Part shown: positions 17,026 through 26,150 of the stretch, piece by piece
How positions within the stretch are numbered: position 1 is the first letter of the stretch
How the letters are laid out: every line of letters starts with the position of its first letter
Origin: Prorocentrum cordatum
Lineage: Eukaryota > Sar > Dinophyceae > Prorocentrales > Prorocentraceae
Direction of reading: 5' to 3'
Assembly: GCA_963575745.1 (NCBI GenBank)
Contig: CAUYUJ010015291.1
Coordinates: forward strand, 233,639-263,638
Length of the DNA stretch: 30,000 nucleotides
Made by a program: the position numbers and the translations under genes
Notes under the pieces: model-generated
The model's database searches: none
Told to the model about the DNA's origin: nothing
What the model saw: only the letters and a program-made list of their open reading frames with translations

Positions 17026-19098
17026 CTCGTCGGCCGCAAGGACAGCGCGACTGGCCCCGACGGCATCCCATACAGTGCATGGCGGTTCGCTGGCGACGCC
17101 GCTCACAATGCCTTGTATCAAGTTTATCTCGCTATTTTGGACAATCCTACATATGGGCCCCCACATAAAGGCTTCAACGAGTCCCTCACGGTGTACCTCC
17201 CCAAGGCCATCCACCCGCACGAAGCTGGAACCTCTGAGATCTCTCGGGAAGCGTCTGTGGTTCGCCCTATTGCCCTCAGCAATACTGATAACAAAATAGT
17301 ATCCTTGGCCATATGCGAACCATTTAGCCAGCAATGCCAGTACAGCGTCCTAGGCTCCCAGACGGGCTTCGTGCGCAAGAGGTCTATGCTCGACAACTTG
17401 CTCTGCCTTGAGGCAGACATTCTTGAATATGCCTGCTATCGTGGCATGCCGCACGCAGGACTGCTCCTCTTGGATTTCCGCGCCGCGTTCCCGTCGCTGC
17501 GCCACGACTGGATCATAGATGTGTTAATCATGATGAATATTCCCATGTACATCGTGAATGCCATTCGGTTCCTATACTCAGGCATCTACACACACATATG
17601 CCTAGCAGGCAAAAAGTTTCCAGGCTACTCGATCACCCAAGGCAGTAAACAAGGATGTCCACTGTCGGGTGCATTACTTGCATTATGCATCGACCCGCTG
17701 CTGCGCCGATTATCTAACTTGCTAGCTCCAGTTTGTGCTTCACCCCGTGCTTTTGCAGATGACATCCAGATCTCGGCATCCAACCTGTTGCTAGCTGTTC
17801 CGATTGTGCTGAAGAATGTTATTAGGTCCAGCCGATGTACTGGCCTGCTCTTGAACCTTGCCAAGTGTATGATCGTGCACACGCAAGAGATGCCAGATGA
17901 CCAGCATTTCGCCTTATTCGAAACTGTTCGCACTAACGTTCGCTCGCTCATGCACGGCACCAGTGGCAAAGTCTTGGGTGTTTTCCTGGGCCCTGGTGGT
18001 TACAAGAAATCCTGGTCCGCTCCGCTTCAGAAATATATTTGTCGGGTCCGTCATGTTCGGTCGCTTCGTCTTGGGCTTACTCAGAGTATTTATGCATACA
18101 ATTCCCTGGCCTTCTCGGTCCTCACCTTCGTGATGCAGCTATGTTACATATCGCAGGATGCGCTTCGCATGGAAACAAAAGGATTGCAGACTCTCACCGC
18201 GTGCCCGTTCTACAGCATTCCTACTGATCTCCTCCGCAATCTCTCGTCGGCGCTGCATTGGCCCATTGCCCCGCGCAACCTCGTGCTGGAGAATCAGGCT
18301 GCCATGTATCGGGTCGCTGTTCGATCCAAGGTTTTTGACAGCATTCGGAGGCGATTTCACGAGCTTGAGGAAGATGACTGGGATGTTCTAATGGTCAAGC
18401 GGTTCCCGACATGGCGTGCCGAGTCCATTGTTTTCCATCTGATTCACAACTACGAGCGTCTAACAGCCCTGCCGTGGAACCACTTCGATGAGGACACTCA
18501 CGAGTTGCAGAAACAGATTTTGAAGAAGTTGATTTCTGAGGCCCCCAGTTGCTCCGCGGTTTTTCTCCTGGGCAATCGAATTCGTTTCGCTTTTCCTCTG
18601 GTTAATGCCTCTTGTATCGACCTTGCTGTGCTCAGGCTCCGAATTGCCTGCACGCGCGTCGGCCCTTTTGTGGCTGCTGCCATTCTCAAAACCATCTGCA
18701 ACGCGTGGGCGACCTCTGCCAGGTATAGGCAAGGCCGTCTTACCTGTCGCTTCGGCTGCCGAGCCGCTGGCGGCGACCACGTCCAGCATTATTTCGATTG
18801 CCCTCATGTTCTGAGCCTGCTTCCCTCTGTCCTGCCCTCCCTGCCAGCCGAATATTTGAATCAGAGCCTCGATGCGCGTATGCTGTGCACCATGCCATGC
18901 CATTCTAGTCAGCAGTTGTTTTCCTTGTTTCTCGCCCACGACTTGCTCTTTTCCACCTTTAACTCCTTGAGGAGCTCGCACAGGTACGGGCCCGAATGCC
19001 TGCTGCCTCTCCTGCGCGCCCGCGCCCGGCACATCGCCAAGAAGGGGCGCGTCGTGCGGAGCGTCCTCACCAGGAGGCCCGCTGCAGAAGGCAGCTGA
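17026..19098 (+). CDS. LINE ORF2, second part: reverse transcriptase and CCHC knuckle
   Basis: In phase with the endonuclease, separated only by TAG at 17023-17025. Immediately after the stop, KDSATGPDGIPYSAW is the conserved entry to a non-LTR RT, so the TAG splits one protein. Motifs: VRPIALSNTDNK (about 17258-17300), LLLLDFRAAFPS (17461-17496, motif A Asp), GSKQGCPLSGALLAL (17641-17685, motif B), FADD (17752-17763, motif C). Near the C-terminus CRFGCRAAGGDHVQHYFDC (18745-18801) is a C-x3-C-x9-H-x3-C knuckle. It ends with TGA. All RT catalytic aspartates are present. The first ATG after the TAG is at 17113, beyond the conserved GPDG box. The TAG is either an inactivating change or a recoding site. 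Confidence 0.85.
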   Translation, partial: LVGRKDSATGPDGIPYSAWRFAGDAAHNALYQVYLAILDNPTYGPPHKGFNESLTVYLPKAIHPHEAGTSEISREASVVRPIALSNTDNKIVSLAICEPFSQQCQYSVLGSQTGFVRKRSMLDNLLCLEADILEYACYRGMPHAGLLLLDFRAAFPSLRHDWIIDVLIMMNIPMYIVNAIRFLYSGIYTHICLAGKKFPGYSITQGSKQGCPLSGALLALCIDPLLRRLSNLLAPVCASPRAFADDIQISASNLLLAVPIVLKNVIRSSRCTGLLLNLAKCMIVHTQEMPDDQHFALFETVRTNVRSLMHGTSGKVLGVFLGPGGYKKSWSAPLQKYICRVRHVRSLRLGLTQSIYAYNSLAFSVLTFVMQLCYISQDALRMETKGLQTLTACPFYSIPTDLLRNLSSALHWPIAPRNLVLENQAAMYRVAVRSKVFDSIRRRFHELEEDDWDVLMVKRFPTWRAESIVFHLIHNYERLTALPWNHFDEDTHELQKQILKKLISEAPSCSAVFLLGNRIRFAFPLVNASCIDLAVLRLRIACTRVGPFVAAAILKTICNAWATSARYRQGRLTCRFGCRAAGGDHVQHYFDCPHVLSLLPSVLPSLPAEYLNQSLDARMLCTMPCHSSQQLFSLFLAHDLLFSTFNSLRSSHRYGPECLLPLLRARARHIAKKGRVVRSVLTRRPAAEGS

Positions 19099-19133
19099 AC
19101 GGCCCGTCTCTCTGACTCGCCCAGGGGAGTGCG

Positions 19134-19170
<37 letters not shown>

Positions 19171-19555
19171 CCATCACAATCATCATCCCGATCATCATCC
19201 CCATCCTCACTCCTATCAACATCATCTTAATCAGCATCATCATCATTAGCACCAACAGCAGCGTCAGTTCCGCATTATAAGCATCATCGCTATTAGCATC
19301 ATCATCATGATCACCATCATCATCATCAGCATCATCATCATCCCTATCATCATCACCATCATCATCATTATCAGTATCACTATCATCATCAGCATTAATT
19401 TTTATCATTATTATTTTTATTCTTATCATTATTAGTATCATCATCATCCGCATCACCTCCATCTTCTTCAACCAGCTTCATTTACATCACAATTACCATC
19501 ACCATCGCCATCACCATCACCATGATCATCATCACCGTCATCAACTGCATGTTCA
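19134..19555. repeat. (ATC)n array at the 3' end of the LINE
   Basis: Pure ATC/CAT for about 40 bp right after the 3' UTR, then increasingly degenerate (CAC, CCC, ATT, AGC variants) to about 19555. It replaces a poly(A) tail. Same motif and orientation as the 5' flank. Confidence 0.9.
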
Positions 19556-19842
19556 ACTCAACAAAATCAACTGCCCGCCCAGGTCGGTGTAATCCGGTGT
19601 TGTAGTTTGCGTCCGCCCAAGGGGGTATCCGTCTGCGCCCTACTCCTCCTTCGTCTTATCATTACTATTATTATTCTCTCTCTCTCTCTCCTCCTCCTCC
19701 TCCTCCTCCTCCTCCTCCTCCTCCTCCTCCTCCTCCTTAGCTTCCTCCTTCTCTTCTCCTTAGCGCCCTTCTCCTCCCCCTCCTACTTCTCCTCCTTAGC
19801 CTCCCCTGAAATCCGACGTATAATAAAATTGTAACACCGTCA
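19556..19842. repeat. Unassigned DNA with a (CTC)n tract
   Basis: (CT)n at 19677-19690 passes into (CTC)n to about 19737, then degenerate CTCCTT to about 19800. The remainder shows no gene. Confidence 0.75.
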
Positions 19843-19985
19843 CGACCAGAGTCCCGGACCCCATCTTTCTGCGCCATCTCTCGAGCCGCATGGATCTGCG
19901 AGGGTCAGGGTCCCGGGCCCCGAAACCCTGCGCAAACGCCCGGCTCGAAAACATTGGGACGCCAGGATCTCAGGGCCTCCCTCGT
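19843..19985. repeat. Dispersed repeat C, copy 2
   Basis: GTCACGACCAGAGTCCC, CCATCTTTCTGCGCC, TCTCGAGCCGC, GCGAGGGTC and AAACGCCCGGC follow the order in the copies at 11945 and 27275. Confidence 0.6.
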
Positions 19986-20174
19986 CCTCAGAGGCCCCCC
20001 GTCTGCGCCCTCGCGCACCCGCTGGACGCCTGCGCCCGGCGTTTCGACGCCTGGCTGCGCGCCGCGCCCGGCGGTACGCCGCTGGCGCTCTGCGCGCCCG
20101 CGGTCGGCGCCGTGGTGGCGCGGCCCCCGCGGCCGGGCCCCACCGCGGGCGCGGAGCGCGGCGTGGCTCGGCTG
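19986..20174 (+). other. GC-rich block of uncertain nature
   Basis: About 190 bp, roughly three-quarters G+C, open in a frame reading DACARRFDAWLRAAPGG then ALCAPAVGAVVARPP. The composition resembles a coding exon, but there is no motif and it merges into (GAC)n. A degenerate retroelement or exon fragment is possible. Confidence 0.2.
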
Positions 20175-20740
20175 CGCGCAACGACGGCGACGACGTCGAC
20201 GATGACGACGACGACGACGATGGCGACGACGACGACGATGTCGAGTCGACGACGACGCCGACGACGCTCGACGACGACGACGACGACGGCGCCGACGACG
20301 GCGCTCGACGACGACGACGACGACTTCGACGTCGACGACGACGACGGCGCCGTCGACGCCGACGACGAGTGCGACGTCGACGACGACGCCGACGACGACG
20401 ACGGCGTCTTCGACGACGACGCTCGACGAGTACGACGACGACGACGACGACGGCGTCGACATCGACGTCGACGACGACGTCGATGACAACAACGACGTTG
20501 GCGTCGACGACCTCGTCGACGACGACGCTGATGACCACGACGACGACGACGTCTACGACGACAACGATGAGCACGACATTGTCGGCGACAATGAAGACGT
20601 CGCTCGACGACGACGGCGCCCGACGGCGACGACGACGACGACGACGGCGGCGACGCTGACGACGACGGCGTTATCGACGTCGACGACGACGGCCACGACG
20701 ACGGCGACCACGACGACGACGACGTCGACGACCCAGAGAT
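20175..20740. repeat. (GAC)n / (ACG)n array
   Basis: About 565 bp of GAC/ACG triplets with GTC, GCC and CTC variants, many of which create local GTCGAC palindromes. Asp-, Arg-, Thr- or Val-rich frames are by-products. Confidence 0.93.
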
Positions 20741-20789
20741 CCAACGTATTCAATATCAAAGTGGGGGGGCCGAACGGTCATTTCGCGAT

Positions 20790-21510
20790 GCGTATTATTG
20801 TTGTTTTTGAATTCTCACTACTGAAGAATAATTTTTGTTGTCCCCCCCCTCCGGTGACCATTGTATTTTTTTAAATGTGGGGTGCTTTCCCCGGGGCTCG
20901 CACCTTGTTTCTTCATCAGGGGAAGCCACGGGGCTCAGCCTGGGGCCTTGGCCTCCGGTTTACAACAACAGCGGCTCCCGCCTGAAGCGACCTCACAACT
21001 GATTCCAGATCGAGCTCTCGCGCGGGACCTCCTCACAATTCATATAAGCATCGCGCTCTCGCGTGGGACTTCCTCGCAATTTATTCACACGATGCGCCCG
21101 CGGCGCTCAGGAATCACCCTCTCGCTTCGGTTTTTAACGATTTACTTGGGAGTTGCGCTATCGCTTGAGAGTTCCTCGCGATTCATACAGGACCCACGCT
21201 TCAGCAACCCGCCTGCTCGACCTGGTCTGCTGGGCCCGCCTTCCCGACCTGCCCGCTATGGGTCTGCCCACCCGATCAGCCCGTCTGGTTCTACCACTTG
21301 TTTTCTGCTCCTTGCCCCCCTCTTGCTAATTTCTCTTGTGCTAGATTATTATCCCTCCCCTTTCCACCCGTCCTTTATTCCCATGTTTCAGGGGCTGCGC
21401 TAAATGCGCGTGGCAGGTAAGGAAGATATACCCCCAAGGGGGTAGGATCGAAGACGACGAGGGCGGATATACGTGAGCAGAAAGAAGCGAACAGTCTTAA
21501 TATGATTGGT
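20790..21510. repeat. Cassette unit 1 (head, TTCCTCNCAATT repeats, hairpin tail)
   Basis: The head has ATTATTGTTGTTTTTGAAT and GAAGAATAAT near 20795-20830. The body has repeats of about 55 bp containing GGGACTTCCTCGCAATTTA-like blocks (21000-21190). The tail (21414-21510) contains ATACCCCCAAGGGGGTA, GATCGAAGACGA, GGGCGG and AGTCTTAATATG. The same head-body-tail order recurs in two further units. No protein motif in the overlapping ORF. Confidence 0.65.
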
Positions 21511-21989
21511 GTTATTGTTGTTGTTGAACTCTCATTGCAGAAGAATGATTATTGCTGATCCCCCCTCACCGGTGCATTCTGTTTTTCTCAATCAAAGTGT
21601 GCCCCTCGACGCTCGCACCCTGTTTTTTGGCAGGGAAAACCTTGATGCTCAAACCGCGCCCCTAGCCCCCAGGTTGCAACAACAACGACTCCCGCTGGAG
21701 ACTTCCTCACAATTTAGCCAGGACCCCCCGCTCCCGCCCGAGACTTCCTCGCATCTTTCAGGAATCGCGCTCTCGCTTGGGACTTCCTTACATTTTTCAA
21801 GAATCGCTCTCCCGGCGCTCTGGAGTCGCGCTTTCGATGGAGACTTGCTTGCAATTTACTTACGAATAGCGCCCTTGCGTTGGAATTCCTTGCAATTTAC
21901 TCAAGCACCGCGCTACCGACACCCGGGCACCCAGGAGCCGCGCTCACACGCTTAGGACTCCCGCACAGAGTACCCAGGAATCGGGATCT

Positions 21990-22326
21990 CGCTGCCCTTC
22001 GTGGCCCCGTTGCAGCCCTTCGTGACCCGCTCGCTTTGTTTCGTGGCCCCGTTGCAGCCCTTCGTGGCCCCCTCGCTTTGATTCGTGGCCCCGTTGCAGC
22101 CCCTCGTGGCCTCCTCGCTGCCCTTCGTGGCCCCGTTGCGGCCCTTCGTGGCCCCCTCGCTCCCCTTGGTGGCCCCGTTGCAGCCCTTCGTGGCCCTCTC
22201 GCTCCCCTTCGTGGCCCCGTTGCAGCCCTTCGTGGCCCCGTTGCGGCCCTTCGTGGCCCCCTCGCTCCCCTTCGTGGCCCCGTTGCGGCCCTTCGTGGCC
22301 CCCTCGCTGCCCTTCGTGGCTCCATA
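21990..22326. repeat. 21-bp GTGGCCCC minisatellite
   Basis: About 16 alternating units of GTTGCAGCCCTTCGTGGCCCC-type and CTCGCTCCCCTTCGTGGCCCC-type sequence. The frame on + encodes heptapeptides RGPVAAL and RGPLAPL without stops. Because the unit is 21 bp every frame stays open, so the open frame alone is not evidence for a protein. Confidence 0.92.
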
Positions 22327-22765
22327 GATGTATGCCCTTCATGGCCCCCGCTCGCTCGCGCCCGTGATGGCCCCATATGCATGCCCTTCGTGGCCCCGCT
22401 GTCGCCCGTCGTGGCCCCCTCGCTGCCCTTCGTGGCCCCGTTGCTGCTCTCAGTGGCCCCGTCCTTGCCCTCCGCGGCCCAAGATACGTATGCCCTTCGT
22501 GGCCCCCGCTCGTTCGCGCCCGTTGTGGCCCCATGTGCATGCCCTTCGTGGCCCCGCTGTCGCCGTTTGTGGCCCCCTCACTGTCCTACGTGGCCCAGTT
22601 GCTACCCTCAGTGGCCCCATCGTTGCCCTCTGTGGCCCCGCATTATCTGCCCTTCGTGGCCCCCCGCTCGTTCGCGCTCGTCGTGGCTCCATTCGCATTC
22701 CCTTCGTGTCCCCGCTGTCGCCCTTCGTGGCCTACTTCGTGTCCTCAGTGGCTCTGCTGTGGTTC
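22327..22765. repeat. Higher-order repeat of about 158 bp built from GTGGCCCC units
   Basis: The block starting TATGCCCTTC(A/G)TGGCCCCCGCTCG begins near 22331, 22489 and 22647, giving a period of about 158 bp and 2.7 copies. Each contains seven or eight GTGGCC-type subunits in the same order. Confidence 0.85.
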
Positions 22766-22779
22766 TCTCTCTTGCTCTC

Positions 22780-22805
22780 GCTTTCGCTCGTCGTCGTCGC
22801 CGTCG

Positions 22806-22845
<40 letters not shown>

Positions 22846-22852
22846 GGTCGGT
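22780..22852. repeat. (GTC)n tract
   Basis: TCGTCGTCGCC followed by pure GTC triplets, about 70 bp. Confidence 0.9.
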
Positions 22853-23099
22853 CCCCTGTCCGTCCCTCTTGAGGTCGGGTCGACGGTCCGCGGCCGCCCC
22901 GCCGATCAGCGCTGCCGCTGGCCAGGCCGACGGTCCGCGGCCGCCCCGCCGCTTGCCGGGGCCCGTCCTGCAGGGAAGAAAGGTTTACCCCCCAAAAGGG
23001 GTTCGATCGAAGACGAAGAGGGCGGGTATCGAGGGTTGAGGAAATAAGCGTTATTGGACACTCGAGCAGATAAGGGCGATCAGTCTTAAAATGATGACT

Positions 23100-23109
23100 G
23101 CAGTTGTTG

Positions 23110-23141
<32 letters not shown>

Positions 23142-23161
23142 GGTGGTGTTGTTGTTGTTGG

Positions 23162-23214
<53 letters not shown>

Positions 23215-23278
23215 GTGTTTGTGTTTGTGTTTGTGTTTGTTGTTGTTGTGTTTGTTGTTGGTGTTGGTTGTGTTTGTG

Positions 23279-23316
<38 letters not shown>

Positions 23317-23382
23317 GTTTGTTGTTGTTGTTGCTGTTGCTGTTGCTGTTGCTGTTGTTGCTGTTGTTGTTGTTGGTGTTGG

Positions 23383-23416
<34 letters not shown>

Positions 23417-23450
23417 GGTGTTGTTGTTGTTGTTGTTGTTCTTGTTGTTG
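23100..23450. repeat. (GTT)n array
   Basis: About 350 bp of GTT/TTG with GGT, TTTGTG and GCTGTT variants. Predicted Val/Leu/Cys or Gln/Asn proteins are artefacts. Confidence 0.95.
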
Positions 23451-24440
23451 GTGTCCAATGTTCATTTCGAAATAATAATTATTGCTGGTCTCCTGAAACG
23501 GTTCCGCGCACTCTCGTCTTGACGCCGGCTACATTTTCTTTGAACACGAGGCTCCCGCGCGAGAGTGGGCTTGAGTGTAAAAGTGTGCCCTTGGAGGCCC
23601 GGCTACGAAGACAACGGCTCCCGCTCCACACTTCCTATGAATTTGCACCGATACACCCTGGCCAGAGAGGCCCCCGACCTGAGGAACGGCTTTCTCGCTG
23701 GAGAGAGTTCCTCGCAATTCAGCCAAGTTGGCGGAGGCCCAACCACGACGACAAGGGTTCCTCTTCGATATTTCCGCACGATTTACTCCGAGAGACCCTG
23801 GCCAGAGAGGCCCCCGAAACCAGGAACGGTTTTCTAGCTCGAGAGTTCCTCGCAATGCAGTCAAGTTGGCGGAGGCACAGCCACGGCGACAAGAGCGCCT
23901 GCTCGAAACTTCCTCATGATTTACTCCGAGAGCTCCTGGCCAGGAAGGCCCCCGAACTCAGGAGCGGCTCTCTCTCTCTCTCTCTCTCTAGAGAGAGAGA
24001 GAGAGAGAAAGAGACTTTCTCGTGATTCAGTCAAATTGGTGGAGGCCCAACTACCGACGACAAGGGCTCCCATTCCATACTTCCTCAAGATGTATTCGCA
24101 GAGGCCCTTGCCAGAGGCCCCCGCACTCAAGAGTGGCGCTCTCGCTCGAGACTTTCAAATATTTCAAGCAAGCTGGTGGAGGCCCAGACACGGCGACAAG
24201 GGCTCCCGTCGATATTTGTCAATATGTATGTTTTCCGAGAATCCCTGGCCAGAGAGGCCCCTGAACTCAGAAACGGCGCTCTCGCTCGAGAGTTCTTCGC
24301 ATGTCAGCCAGTGGCCGATATGCAAGATATCCCCCCGAAAGGAGGTGCGATCGAAGACGAAGTGGGCGGGTATCGAGGGCAGGGTAATTATACAGGATAG
24401 AAGACACGCGTGCCAGTCAGAACGAATAGTCTTATAATGG
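23440..24440. repeat. Cassette unit 3 with ~140-bp tandem repeats
   Basis: The head at 23465-23490 (AATAATAATTATTGCTG) matches unit 2. The body consists of five repeats marked by CTGGCCAGAGAGGCCCC-type blocks at about 23660, 23800, 23938, 24109 and 24247, a period of about 140 bp except for one unit enlarged by a CT/AG tract. The tail (24316-24440) has ATCCCCCCGAAAGGAGG, GCGATCGAAGACGAAG, GGGTATCGAGGG and AGTCTTATAATGG. Confidence 0.7.
23968..24007. repeat. (CT)11(AG)9 palindromic dinucleotide tract
   Basis: A CT run (23968-23989) is followed at once by an AG run (23990-24007), giving a 36-bp perfect palindrome centred on CTAG. Confidence 0.93.
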
Positions 24441-24474
24441 TTGTTGCTGTTGTTGTTGTTGTTGTTGTTGTTGC

Positions 24475-24518
<44 letters not shown>

Positions 24519-24717
24519 GTGTTTGTGTTTGTTGTTGTTGTGTTTGTTGTTGTTGGTGGTGTCGGTGTTGGTGTTGTTGTTGTTGTTGTGTTGTTGTTGC
24601 TGTTGTTGTTGTTGTTATTGTTGTTGTTGTGATTGTTGTTTGTTGTTTGTTGTTTGTTGTTTGTTGGTTATTGTGTCTTGTTTGTTGTTGGTTGGTTGTT
24701 TGTTGTTGTTTGGCGTC
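24441..24717. repeat. (GTT)n array
   Basis: GTT/TTG triplets with TTTGTG and TTGTTTG variants. It follows the tail of cassette unit 3 just as (GTT)n follows the tail of unit 2. Confidence 0.95.
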
Positions 24718-24976
24718 GTCCCCGCCGCGACCCGGCCCGCGACCCACTCGCGACCAACCCCGCGACCCGCCCGCGACCCACCCCGCGACCCACCCGCGAG
24801 TCACCCGCGACCCACCCCGCGACCCGCCTGCGACCCACCCGCGACCCACCCCGCGACCCACCCGCGACCCACCCGCGACCCAGCTCGCGACCCAGCTCGC
24901 GACCCACCCGCGACCCACCCGCGACCCACTTGCGACCCACCCGCGACCCACCCGCAACCCACCGCGCGACCCACCC
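24718..24976. repeat. 11-12 bp minisatellite CGACCCACCCG
   Basis: About 22 units of CGACCCACCCG or CGACCCACCCCG, with CTCG, TTG and CGAGTC variants. All three forward frames are open because of the repeat. Confidence 0.93.
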
Positions 24977-25039
24977 ACATTGCTTTAACGAAAACTCGGC
25001 GCTTGCGGCGAGCTTCTTCAGAGCCTCGCAGACTGCAGA

Positions 25040-25215
25040 CGTCCCCCCCCGCCCCCTCACTCTTATCCGCGACTGCGGGGTGTTACTTCGGCCTCTGGAG
25101 GCCCTCGCCGGGCTCCCGGACCGTCAAAGACGTTTTGTAATGGGAAACCGGTCCTTGTGAGTGGGTCGAGACCTCTGGGGGTCGACGTTATGAGGAAATC
25201 ATGACGTCAAATATC
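25040..25215. repeat. Dispersed repeat D, copy 2
   Basis: Contains TTCGGCCTCTGGAGGCCC, CTCGCCGGGCTCCCG, AATGGGAAACCGGT, GAGTGGGTCGAGACCTC and AATCATGACGTC in the order seen at 11640-11865. Confidence 0.6.
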
Positions 25216-25280
25216 TGGAAACTCAGCTGGTAAGGCTTCGGGTTGCGCACGCACGGCCCCCTCCCCAGGTATTTCCGGCG

Positions 25281-25485
25281 GGCCTCAACAGGCTCCCCGA
25301 GTAGTTCCAGTTGGCCTCAACAGGCCCCCTGAGCAGTCCGGGGCGATCTCAACACCCCAACCTTGGGGTCGCGGGGCGCCCCTGGGGCGTCGCCGGAGGC
25401 GGAGCCAGGGTGTTGAGACCGCCCCGGACTATTCAGGGGGCTGTTTGAGATCAGCTTGGACTTTTCGGGGGGGCCTGTTGAGGCC
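25281..25485. mobile_element. Foldback element FB3
   Basis: Inner arms 25325-25357 and 25408-25440 are reverse complements over 33 bp with about three mismatches (CCCCCTGA, AGTCCGGGGCG, TCTCAACACCC). Outer arms GGCCTCAACAGG (25281) and CCTGTTGAGGCC (25474-25485) also pair. The left arm contains a ~32-bp direct duplication starting GGCCTCAACAGGC (25281 and 25313). The loop is about 50 bp. No ORF. Confidence 0.75.
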
Positions 25486-25534
25486 AGGTGGGACTAGCTG
25501 ATGGGGGCTGCCTGTGCGCAACCTGAAGGGTTAC

Positions 25535-25690
25535 CACGCCCAGACATCCTCGCGTCATGGAAAAAAATCACCGCGTGTGGTTTTTGACTGTTTTCGGCCT
25601 CTGGGGACCCTCGCCGGGCCCCGAAGAGCCGGCCCCAGGGGAATGCCCCTGGGGACCACGTGTTGAACAAATCAAGGGTGCCCCTTGCCC
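25535..25690. repeat. Dispersed repeat D, copy 3 (partial)
   Basis: CAGACATCCTCGCGTCATG, GTTTTCGGCCTCTGGGGAC, CCTCGCCGGGCCCCG and GTTGAACAAATCA follow the order of the first copy. The GGGTCGAGACCTC block is missing. Confidence 0.5.
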
Positions 25691-25763
25691 GTCGCATGTC
25701 TGGAGTGACCCTTCGCCGGAGTAGGCCTTGGTTCGAAGAAGCATCCGAAGAAGAATAAGCCGG

Positions 25764-25922
25764 CATAAACACAAGCTTTCGGAGTTTCGCGCCGATTTGG
25801 GGGATCGAAGCTGGGCGCCCCTGGCCCGTGGCGGTGCCTCCGGCGCCGCACCAGAGGCGCGCCAGGGAGGGGGGGGGCCAGCGCCGATCTAAGAAGCCGC
25901 GTGGACTTCCGAACAATTATGT
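25764..25922. mobile_element. Foldback element FB2, copy 4
   Basis: The left arm (CATAAACACAAGCTTTCGGAG, CGCGCCGAT, GATCGAAGCTGGG) pairs with the right arm (CCAGCGCCGATCTAAGAAG, CGTGGACTTCCGAACAATTATG). The inner part (GGTGCCTCCGGCGCC against GGCGCGCCAGGGAGG) is looser. Homologous to the copies at 858 and 12226. Confidence 0.7.
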
Positions 25923-26150
25923 TCGCGCCGTGATTGTTGTTGTTGCTCTGATTGTTGTCGTTGTATTTTTTCTGTCAGTGCGGGCCCACAGGGGTCCCCC
26001 CCGCACCAGCTTGTTGGGGCAGGGGCGCTCAGATTTGGCCCCGCTGTGGTCGTTCAACTCCGAGGCCGCGCGCCAGAGGTTGCCCAGGGCCACCCTTGCG
26101 TGCAAGCTGCCCGCGTAAGCCCGCCCGCAGGCGCCCTTTTCTCCAATGTA

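Larger units (their letters stand above)
14086..19133 (+). mobile_element. Near-intact SL-capped LINE, L1-like layout
   Basis: About 5.05 kb from the spliced leader to the start of (ATC)n. Order: SL and relicts, 5' UTR (14138-14334), ORF1 with coiled coil and RRM-like domain, TAG, APE-type endonuclease, TAG, reverse transcriptase, CCHC knuckle, TGA, 35-nt 3' UTR (19099-19133). There is no poly(A) tail and no RNase H. All coding parts share one frame with no frameshift over 4.7 kb, so the copy is young. Both flanks are (CAT)n/(ATC)n. The layout resembles the L1 clade; exact clade not determined. Confidence 0.88.
21511..23100. repeat. Cassette unit 2, expanded by a minisatellite
   Basis: The head at 21515-21590 (GTTGTTGTTGAACTCTCA, GAAGAATGATTATTGCTG) matches units 1 and 3. 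The body at 21680-21910 has GAGACTTCCTCACAATTTA-type repeats. It is then interrupted by the GTGGCCCC minisatellite, (GTC)n and a 47-bp direct repeat (GACGGTCCGCGGCCGCC at about 22882 and 22929). The tail (22975-23100) has ACCCCCCAAAAGGGG, TCGATCGAAGACGAAGAGG, GGGTATCGAGGG and AGTCTTAAAATGATG. Confidence 0.65.

Noticed and set aside
19099-19133. Poly(A) tail or polyadenylation signal of the LINE
   Set aside because: No A run and no AATAAA before the (ATC)n array.
20175-20740. Asp-rich or Arg-rich secreted protein
   Set aside because: Pure consequence of (GAC)n; several frames on both strands are equally open.
21880-22872. 330-residue protein with heptapeptide repeats
   Set aside because: The 21-bp unit keeps all frames open and both strands give repeat proteins of similar length. 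No start context or other domain.
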